A DNA stretch of 64,000 bases, from the NCBI RefSeq assembly GCF_022059845.1, contig NZ_CP091851.1, positions 4,329,501-4,393,500 of the forward strand. The letters are read 5' to 3'. The stretch is from Terrirubrum flagellatum. Its GTDB lineage: Bacteria > Pseudomonadota > Alphaproteobacteria > Rhizobiales > Beijerinckiaceae. The notes beneath the pieces are model-generated. The model was not told the DNA's origin and searched no databases. It saw only the letters and a program-made list of their open reading frames with translations. Shown here piece after piece: positions 57,826 to 64,000 of this stretch. Both the position numbers and the translations under genes were made by a program. Position 1 is the first letter of the stretch. Every line of letters starts with the position of its first letter.

Positions 57826-58803
57826 TCAGAAGTCGAATCGGATCATCTTGCGCATCACCATGATGCCCAGAAACATCCAGAAAAGCCCGGCGGCGATCAT
57901 GATCTTGCCGGTCATGGTGGTGAACAGGACCACCATATAGGACGGCGTCGTCAAGGTGACGAGGCCAGCGACGATGAAGGGCAGCGCGCCGATAATGGCG
58001 GCGGACGCCTTCGCCTCCATGCTCATCGCGGAGATCTTTCCCTTCATTTTCTTGCGTTCGCGAAGCACGCGCGAGAGATTGCTAAGCGCGTCCGCGAGGC
58101 TGCCGCCCGTCTTCGACTGAATCTGGATCACGATGCCGAAGAAATTGGCTTCGCTGGTCGGCATGTTCTTATAGAGCTTGCCGCAGGCTTCGCCAAGGCT
58201 AAGGCCGATCGATTGAGCTTCAATGATCTTCCGAAACTCCGACTTCACCGGCTCGGCTGTTTCGATCGAGATGATCCTGAGACAATCGCCAAGCGGCAGG
58301 CCGGATTTCACGCCACGGACGATGATGTCCACGGCGTTGGGAAATTCGTCTTGAAATTTTTTCATGCGGCGGCTGCGCAGAAACATCAGATACCAAAGCG
58401 GAAGGGCGGCGCCTGCCGCGACGCCGGCCAGAACACCAAGAAACACGTTTTTCACGCCTATGCTGGCGACCGCCGCGATAATCACGCCAACGATGATCGA
58501 AACGATGATGTATTGCTTCTTGCTCCAGCTCAGGCCCGCATGAGCGATGCGCATTTCCAGCGTTAGCTTCTTTTCGGCGCGTTCCTTCTTTTCGATTTCC
58601 TTGAGGCTCTGAGCAATCGCGTCACGCCGACTGGCGCCGGCCGCACGATCCACGCGGCGCTTCGCCGGCTCCGCAGCCGTTATCGCCTTGTGGCGCTTTT
58701 CGCCGCGGATGTCGCCTGAGAGATAGGGATAAAGCAGCGCATAGGCGACGCCGCCGGTAGCGGCCATGGCCAGAAAAATCGCTGCGATAGCGGTCGGAGT
58801 CAT
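57826..58803 (-). CDS. tadB: Tad pilus inner-membrane protein TadB (type II secretion F family)
   Basis: 325 residues: an N-terminal helix (IAAIFLAMAATGGVAYALLY), a basic cytoplasmic region, two helices near 100-145, the T2SSF domain (FPNAVDIIVRGVKSGLPLGD, LGEACGKLYKNMPTSEANFF, KTGGSLADALSNLSRVLRER) and two C-terminal helices. It is the partner of TadC in the pilus platform, 18 nt after cpaF. Confidence 0.94.
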   Translation of the reverse strand: MTPTAIAAIFLAMAATGGVAYALLYPYLSGDIRGEKRHKAITAAEPAKRRVDRAAGASRRDAIAQSLKEIEKKERAEKKLTLEMRIAHAGLSWSKKQYIIVSIIVGVIIAAVASIGVKNVFLGVLAGVAAGAALPLWYLMFLRSRRMKKFQDEFPNAVDIIVRGVKSGLPLGDCLRIISIETAEPVKSEFRKIIEAQSIGLSLGEACGKLYKNMPTSEANFFGIVIQIQSKTGGSLADALSNLSRVLRERKKMKGKISAMSMEAKASAAIIGALPFIVAGLVTLTTPSYMVVLFTTMTGKIMIAAGLFWMFLGIMVMRKMIRFDF

Positions 58804-58821
58804 GGGGGCGATCCGGCCATC

Positions 58822-60249
58822 TCACGCCAGTTCGGGCTTGAGGGCTTCAAGGCTGTCCAGCGCGGCCGCGAGCCGCCGCTCCTCGCCATAGTAACGCGCG
58901 CGCTCCCAGAATCGTGGTTTGCCGATGCCGGTCGAAACGTGACGGCCGATCACCTTGCCGTTCGCATCTTCCCCCTCGAGCTGATAGAGGCAGATATCCT
59001 GAGTGATGATCACGTCTCCCTCCATCCCCATCACCTCGGTGATGTGGGTGATGCGGCGAGAGCCGTCGCGCAGGCGCGACGCTTGCAATATCACGTCGAT
59101 CGAAGAGGTCATCATCTCGCGGATGGTGCGGGACGGCAGCGAGAAGCCGCCCATCGTGATCATGGATTCGATACGCGACAAGCATTCGCGCGGATTGTTG
59201 GCGTGCAGCGTTCCCATTGAGCCATCATGACCGGTATTCATAGCCTGCAGCAGGTCGAACGCTTCGGGTCCGCGGACTTCGCCGACGATAATTCGCTCAG
59301 GACGCATACGGAGACAGTTCCTGACCAGATCACGCATCGTGATCTGGCCCTGCCCTTCCAGGTTTGGCGGGCGCGTCTCCAAACGCACCACATGAGCCTG
59401 CTGAAGCTGAAGCTCGGCCGCGTCTTCGCAAGTGATGACGCGTTCATCATCGTCGATATAGCGGGTCAGGCAGTTCAGCAGCGTCGTTTTGCCAGAGCCG
59501 GTGCCGCCTGAGATGACGACATTGCAGCGCACGCGCCCGATGATCTTGAGAATCTCGGCGCCGGCTGGCGATATCGCGCCGAACTTCACAAGCTGCTCCA
59601 GCGTGAGCTTGTCTTTCTTGAATTTGCGGATGGTGAGCGCAGGCCCATCGATCGATAGCGGCGGCGCGATCACATTGACGCGCGAACCGTCCGGCAAGCG
59701 CGCGTCGCAGATCGGACTCGCTTCGTCAACACGACGGCCGACCTGGCTGACGATGCGCTGACAAATATTCATCAACTGCGCATTGTCGCGAAACTTGACG
59801 TTGGTGAGCTGAATCTTGCCGCTGACTTCGATGAAAGTCCGTTCCGCGCCGTTGACCATCACGTCGGCGATATCATCGCGCGCCAAAAGCGGCTCGAGCG
59901 GCCCGTAACCAAGGACATCGTTACAAATATCATCGAGGAGCTCTTCCTGCTCCGCGATTGATAGCACGAGACTCTTGAGCGCGATGATTTCATTGACGAT
60001 GTCACGAATTTCTTCGCGAGCGCTCTCAATATCAAGGCGGGAGAGCTGGGCGAGATCGATCGCTTCGATCAAGGCCCCGAAAATCATGCTTTTGGTCTGA
60101 TAGTAGTCGTCGGACTTGGCGCGCGCAGGCGCGATCTCCGCTGGCGCGGCGCGCGGCGTCGGCGCGGGAGTCGCAGCGGCGACTGGCGCGCTCGGCGCAT
60201 TCGCAACGAAGCTCGCGGCTCCGCCTGTAGCGGTTCTTCGTCCAAACAT
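58822..60249 (-). CDS. cpaF: Tad pilus ATPase CpaF/TadA
   Basis: 475 residues of the secretion ATPase family. Walker [10 protein letters not shown] at 248-256, Asp box [12 protein letters not shown], Walker B-like [18 protein letters not shown] and His box [19 protein letters not shown]. The N-terminal 45 residues are Ala/Pro-rich. CpaF powers both assembly and retraction of Flp pili in known systems. It lies 41 nt after cpaE. Confidence 0.96.
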   Translation of the reverse strand: MFGRRTATGGAASFVANAPSAPVAAATPAPTPRAAPAEIAPARAKSDDYYQTKSMIFGALIEAIDLAQLSRLDIESAREEIRDIVNEIIALKSLVLSIAEQEELLDDICNDVLGYGPLEPLLARDDIADVMVNGAERTFIEVSGKIQLTNVKFRDNAQLMNICQRIVSQVGRRVDEASPICDARLPDGSRVNVIAPPLSIDGPALTIRKFKKDKLTLEQLVKFGAISPAGAEILKIIGRVRCNVVISGGTGSGKTTLLNCLTRYIDDDERVITCEDAAELQLQQAHVVRLETRPPNLEGQGQITMRDLVRNCLRMRPERIIVGEVRGPEAFDLLQAMNTGHDGSMGTLHANNPRECLSRIESMITMGGFSLPSRTIREMMTSSIDVILQASRLRDGSRRITHITEVMGMEGDVIITQDICLYQLEGEDANGKVIGRHVSTGIGKPRFWERARYYGEERRLAAALDSLEALKPELA

Positions 60250-60290
60250 TGCTTACCGTCAGTCTTGAGGCTCGTTTGAGCTTTGCGAAC

Positions 60291-61562
60291 TCACGCGCGT
60301 TTCATTTTTTTGAGTAAGGGAGCCAGGAAGCTGGCGCTCGCCTTCGCAATCGGCTGCCGGCCCAGCGCAGCCGTCGCCAGCTTCGCAAAGGAGTCAGGAA
60401 CCTTACCGTTGCGTTGAACTTCCATGATCATGCGGCCATTGTTCAACGCCGATCCGAACAGATTTGCGTCGAATGGAATCGTCGCGACCGGTTCGATCTC
60501 CAGCACCTTGGCGAAGTCGCTCAATGGCAGCTCCGGTCGTTTGGGCATGCCAATCTTGTTGACCACCAGCTTCGGCGGCCGATCATTCGGGCGCGCCTGC
60601 TTAAGAGCACCAAAGATATTCTTTACATTGCGGAAGCTGGCGAGATCGGGCTCCGCGACAATGATCACTTCATCGGCGCCGATCGCGACGCGACGCGACC
60701 AGGAAGTCCAGAGATGCGGAACGTCCAGCACCACGCATGGCGTCGAGGAGCGGAGCACATCGAGAACGCCATCGAACGCCGTTTCCTGCAGATCATAAAC
60801 ACGATCAAGGAGCGCGGGAGCGGCGAGCAGGCTGAGCTTGTCCGAGCATTTCGCCAGGAGGCGATCGACGAGATTGGCGTCGAGGCGATCGGGAGCGAAC
60901 ACCGCGTCGGCGATTCCTTGCGGCGGATCCTGGTCGAAGTCGAGCGCGGCCGTTCCGAAACCAAGATCCAGATCGACGATGACGGTATTGACATCCTCCG
61001 CCGTCGATGCGGCCCACGCCAGATTGTGCGCCAGCGTGGAAGCCCCAACTCCGCCTTTGGTCCCCATCACCGCGATCGTGCGGCCGACCGTCTCGGCTCC
61101 TTCCACGGTGTAGAGATTCGACGCCGCCTGGATGAATTCCAGCGTCGTCATCGGGAGGATCAAATAATCGCTGACGCCGCGCTTGGTCAGCTCGCGATAG
61201 AATCCGACATCGTTGATCGGACCGGCGATCATGACGCGCGTGGCCGCATCGCAGAGGTCGGCGAGCTGATCGAGATAGCTGAGCATCTGTTCGCCGTTCG
61301 CCCCGCTCTCGATCACGAGGAGGTTGGGCGTCGGCGCGGATTTGTAGGCGTTGAGCGCCGCGAGAGCGCCGCCCATGTTCACCTTGACATGTGCGCGCGT
61401 CATCCGCCGATCGAGCATCGACTCCTCGATGACCGCCGACAACGCGGGTGTTTCGCAAAAGGCTTGAACCGATATGCGCGGCAGCGGCGCGATGACGACA
61501 TCGGCCGGCAGTTCAAACGGGTCCGCGTCAGGCTGCGGCGCGATGTCGAGCGCGTCACGCAT
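60291..61562 (-). CDS. cpaE: Tad pilus localisation protein CpaE/TadZ
   Basis: 423 residues. An atypical receiver-like N-terminal domain (to about 150) precedes a ParA/MinD-type ATPase with the deviant loop MGTKGGVGASTLAHN (166-180). The second loop lysine is replaced by Ala, as is usual in this family, so hydrolysis may be weak. VIVDLDLGFGTAALDFDQ and CVVLDVPHLW follow. CpaE directs the pilus machine to the cell pole. Its ATG shares one base with the cpaD stop (TGATG). Confidence 0.94.
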   Translation of the reverse strand: MRDALDIAPQPDADPFELPADVVIAPLPRISVQAFCETPALSAVIEESMLDRRMTRAHVKVNMGGALAALNAYKSAPTPNLLVIESGANGEQMLSYLDQLADLCDAATRVMIAGPINDVGFYRELTKRGVSDYLILPMTTLEFIQAASNLYTVEGAETVGRTIAVMGTKGGVGASTLAHNLAWAASTAEDVNTVIVDLDLGFGTAALDFDQDPPQGIADAVFAPDRLDANLVDRLLAKCSDKLSLLAAPALLDRVYDLQETAFDGVLDVLRSSTPCVVLDVPHLWTSWSRRVAIGADEVIIVAEPDLASFRNVKNIFGALKQARPNDRPPKLVVNKIGMPKRPELPLSDFAKVLEIEPVATIPFDANLFGSALNNGRMIMEVQRNGKVPDSFAKLATAALGRQPIAKASASFLAPLLKKMKRA

Positions 61563-62275
61563 CAGTTCGCTCCGACGCCCTGGCTGATAGCCGTCGCCTT
61601 GGTCTTGTATTCGGTCGATGGATCCTGACCATCGCGTTGCTTGCCGATCGCGTTGACGCGACGCGTCGTGTCGATCGCGTCCTCGGTGCGGCCGCGAACC
61701 AGATCGAGCGGATCGGCGACCTGATTCGCCAGCATGCTTTGGTAGGCGCAGCCGTAGTTGTAGTAGGGCTCGCTGTTCCAGCTCCGCGTGCCCTGGAAGC
61801 CGACAACGTCATGCGGCCACTGGCCGCATTTGGTCGCGACTCTCGCCTTGAGCTTGGTGTAGACGACGCGAATAGGCTGCTCTTCCGGCGAGCCTTCGAC
61901 ACGATAGGTCGATTGCCTCACCCCCGTCACGCCGGCGCTCGCGAGCGCGGCGCGAACCAGCGCGACCTTGCGATGCGGGGCGCCATAGGGCCCTGTCGGC
62001 GCCAGTATCGCCATCTGACCCTGGCCATTCATGCGGTAGTCGTTGGCAGCGGCTCTCAGTTCGAGAGTCTGTCGCAGATCCAGCTTTGAGCTGACGCCGC
62101 GCACGAAGATGTCGATGCCTTCCTCCGCGGGAGCGACGACGATCGGATGGCGATCCTGATATTCAATCGGAGTTGAGGCCGTATATTGCGGCGCCTCCCT
62201 GGCGCAGGCTGCGGCGAAAGCGCCTATCCCCGCCGCCAGAATAAAGCGCGTGAAAGAAAGCGAGTTCAAGCGCAT
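61562..62275 (-). CDS. cpaD: Tad pilus lipoprotein CpaD
   Basis: 237 residues. Starting at the ATG at 62275 gives a clean lipoprotein signal (FILAAGIGAFAAAC, Cys24). RHPIVVAPAEEGIDIFV and the later ATKCGQWPHDVVG and YYNYGCAYQSMLANQVADP are typical of CpaD, which supports secretin assembly. An in-frame ATG at 62317, 3 nt after cpaC, is an alternative start. It is coupled to cpaE. Confidence 0.92.
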   Translation of the reverse strand: MRLNSLSFTRFILAAGIGAFAAACAREAPQYTASTPIEYQDRHPIVVAPAEEGIDIFVRGVSSKLDLRQTLELRAAANDYRMNGQGQMAILAPTGPYGAPHRKVALVRAALASAGVTGVRQSTYRVEGSPEEQPIRVVYTKLKARVATKCGQWPHDVVGFQGTRSWNSEPYYNYGCAYQSMLANQVADPLDLVRGRTEDAIDTTRRVNAIGKQRDGQDPSTEYKTKATAISQGVGAN

Positions 62276-62320
62276 CTTTTTCGTCTCAGAGGTTGGCGGG
62301 CGCGATGTGATCGGCATGAT

Positions 62321-63853
62321 TCAGTCCGCAATAAAACCAACATGACCGCGATAGCGCCCCCCGTCGTTCGGAGCGCCGGCGACGCCGTAGATTCGATTGA
62401 GGCGACCCATAATCGTCGTTTGGGGGTCCTTGGCCTCCACGAAACCTTCGTCCGGGCGCGGCAGGTTTGACGCCGAAGAGGGCTTCGCAATGAAGGGGGT
62501 CACGATCATCATCAGCTCGGTCTCGGACTTCTGATAATCGCGCGAGCGGAACAGGGCGCCGAGGATCGGCAGATTCATCAGCGCCGGCGTGCCATTGATC
62601 ATCTGCTTCTGCTGATGCTGGATCATGCCGGCCGCGACGAGCGATCCGCCTGAAGGCAATTCGACTGTCGTGTCGGACTTCCTGACCTTGAAAGCCGGCA
62701 CAACAGTCGTGTTGAATTTGAAAGAGTTTTCAGCGTCGATCTCGGTCACCTCGGTCGCCACGCGGATGCTGATGCGGCCAGCGGAAAGGACGATCGGCTG
62801 GAACACCAGCGCGACGCCGAACGGTTTGAACTGGATGCCGATCTGACAGGATTGAATTGAGGTCCCTGCCGTGACCGAGCAGGTTTCACTCTGCGGCACC
62901 GGCACTTCTCCACCAGCCGTGAACTTGGCGGTCTCGCCCGAGATCGCCGTCAGCGTCGGTTCAGCCAGAGTCCGCAGCACGCCTGCGCGCTCAAAGGCTC
63001 TCACGCTGAAATTCGTCGCGCCGTTGGTCCCGCCGGTGATCCTGCCGCTTGTGGGATCCTGAAGCTGGAGAGGAAAGGTGTTGTCGGTGACCGCATTCAA
63101 GGCGAAATTTCCGACCTTCCAGTCGCCATTGATATTGACGCCGAGCTGTTTGAGAACGGAGCGCTGCACTTCCGCGACGGTGACTTTCAGCATCACCTGA
63201 TCCTTGCCACGAATCGTCAGCGAATTGACGACCTTGCCTTCGACCGCCTGGCTGCTGCCGATGCTGATCGACGTGCCGCCGCCCCCGCCCGTGCTCGCCG
63301 AGCCGCCGCCGAGGGACGACGTGCCGATGAAGCCCTTGGCGATGTCGAGCGCCTGCGCCGCCTCCGCAGCCGAATCAACCGAACCGCTCAGCACGATCGA
63401 ATCGCCAACCGGCACGACCGTGATCTCGGCCGTGGGCATCGCGGTCTTGAGCAGCTTGCGCAGGAGATTCATGTCGCGGCCGATGGCGATCTCGGCGGTG
63501 GCGATCTGGCGTCCTTCCTGGTCAAGGATGAACATCGAGGTGGCGCCGTCGGCGAGACCGATCACAAAGATCTTGCGCGACGACCGGACGACGGCGTTCG
63601 CCACCTTCGGATTGGCGACGAACACCTCCTTGGCGTCACGCGGAAGGTCGAAGATGAACGATTTGCCGATGCCGAGTTCGATCTTTCGCGCGACCGATCC
63701 GTCGGGGCCAGGCCTTACGATCGTTGGATTGACTTCCGTTTGCTGAGCGAAGCCGGCATGGGGAAGCGCCGCGATCGACAGCGTCACGATCACGCCGACA
63801 AGCGCCGCCCGGAGCGCCGCCTCGAGCACGATGCGCGGAATGAATTTCAACAT
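62321..63853 (-). CDS. cpaC: Tad pilus outer-membrane secretin CpaC/RcpA
   Basis: 510 residues with a signal peptide (LRAALVGVIVTLSIAALPHAGFA), the pilus-type N-terminal domain (LGIGKSFIFDLPRDAKEVFV, VFVIGLADGATSMFILDQEG-like), a BON-like segment (DSIVLSGSVDSAAEA), a Gly/Ser loop (GGGSASTGGGGGTS) and the secretin barrel (TLTAISGETAKFTAGGEVPV, VATEVTEID, LPILGALFRSRDYQKSETEL). It forms the pilus pore. GGAAGG 10 nt upstream supports the ATG at 63853. Confidence 0.95.
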   Translation of the reverse strand: MLKFIPRIVLEAALRAALVGVIVTLSIAALPHAGFAQQTEVNPTIVRPGPDGSVARKIELGIGKSFIFDLPRDAKEVFVANPKVANAVVRSSRKIFVIGLADGATSMFILDQEGRQIATAEIAIGRDMNLLRKLLKTAMPTAEITVVPVGDSIVLSGSVDSAAEAAQALDIAKGFIGTSSLGGGSASTGGGGGTSISIGSSQAVEGKVVNSLTIRGKDQVMLKVTVAEVQRSVLKQLGVNINGDWKVGNFALNAVTDNTFPLQLQDPTSGRITGGTNGATNFSVRAFERAGVLRTLAEPTLTAISGETAKFTAGGEVPVPQSETCSVTAGTSIQSCQIGIQFKPFGVALVFQPIVLSAGRISIRVATEVTEIDAENSFKFNTTVVPAFKVRKSDTTVELPSGGSLVAAGMIQHQQKQMINGTPALMNLPILGALFRSRDYQKSETELMMIVTPFIAKPSSASNLPRPDEGFVEAKDPQTTIMGRLNRIYGVAGAPNDGGRYRGHVGFIAD

Positions 63854-63860
63854 TGGCGCG

Positions 63861-64000
63861 TTACCTTCCGGCCTGATTCGAGACGCCATAACGAACAATC
63901 GAGAGATTGTTTTCGCGTTCAGGCCCGGCGCTCGGCTGCTCCTGCCTGTCGACCATGCTGCGTAGCGCCAGTGAAATCGTGCCCTGTTTCTGCGCCAGCG
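63861..64000 (-). CDS. cpaB: Tad pilus assembly protein CpaB/RcpC, C-terminal end (cut by window edge)
   Basis: The frame is open from base 64000 to the stop at 63861-63863. The last residues read AQKQGTISLALRSMVDRQ and end ENNLSIVRYGVSNQAGR, matching the CpaB C-terminus (TLALR, then VRYG). CpaB is a periplasmic protein that works with the secretin. It lies 7 nt upstream of cpaC, the usual order. Confidence 0.85.
   Translation of the reverse strand, partial: LAQKQGTISLALRSMVDRQEQPSAGPERENNLSIVRYGVSNQAGR

Overview
The window is GC-rich chromosomal DNA from an alphaproteobacterium, most likely a member of the Hyphomicrobiales (Rhizobiales). Five things point there: the order obgE, proB, proA, nadD, rsfS, rlmH, EnvC-like, ctpA, polysaccharide deacetylase, rppH; an L21 protein with a helix-hairpin-helix tail; the F1-ATPase zeta subunit beside purC; a complete cpa/tad pilus locus; and palindromic intergenic elements typical of that order. 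I saw no tRNA, rRNA, CRISPR array, prophage or insertion sequence.

Layout. 1-2594 holds infB (cut by the window edge), rbfA and truB. 2617-5321 (minus) holds a multi-TM chemoreceptor coupled to a small exported protein, the zeta subunit and a small membrane protein. 5619-9955 holds purC, hisE, a CHAD protein, an EamA exporter and a two-gene membrane-protein/ECF sigma unit, followed by what looks like the stump of a third gene. 10065-21053 is a long minus-strand envelope, ribosome and proline block into which a vapBC toxin-antitoxin pair has been inserted between obgE and proB. 21206-28275 is the most accessory-looking part: a papain-like cysteine peptidase, then a chemoreceptor, an orphan branched-chain-type binding protein and a second chemoreceptor. 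The two receptors share an almost identical 1.45 kb signalling region, but one copy carries two indels and an internal stop.

28584-33227 holds a sarcosine/N-methyltryptophan oxidase-like flavoenzyme, two coupled GNAT genes, rpmA, rplU and a two-domain cold-shock protein with an RGG/GYG linker. 33442-38466 holds an NMT1-type ABC transporter, then ribB (with a degenerate GTP cyclohydrolase II half), a DUF3052 protein and a HAD hydrolase. 38726-42540 holds hrpB, mgsA and a DUF1194 von Willebrand-type protein. 42737-52325 is a nucleoside uptake and salvage cluster: a BMP-type binding protein, ATPase, VOC protein, two permeases, purine nucleoside phosphorylase, cdd, deoC, deoA and a hydroxyacid dehydrogenase, nearly all overlapping by 1-8 nt. 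52368-55682 holds GNAT, NlpC/P60, MarR and leucyl aminopeptidase. 55803-64000 is the Tad/Flp pilus locus (TadD-like, tadC, tadB, cpaF, cpaE, cpaD, cpaC and the end of cpaB).

How the parts fit. Most of the window is housekeeping. The nucleoside cluster forms a coherent route: uptake, phosphorolysis or deamination, then deoxyribose-phosphate cleavage. The cpa/tad genes form one secretion machine: CpaC is the outer-membrane secretin, CpaD and TadD are lipoproteins, TadB and TadC are inner-membrane platform proteins, CpaF is the ATPase and CpaE the polar localiser. The most unusual unit is the receptor-binding protein-receptor cassette at 22176-28275, which may couple a periplasmic binding protein to chemotaxis. 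All functions are inferred by reading the sequence; no database search was possible.
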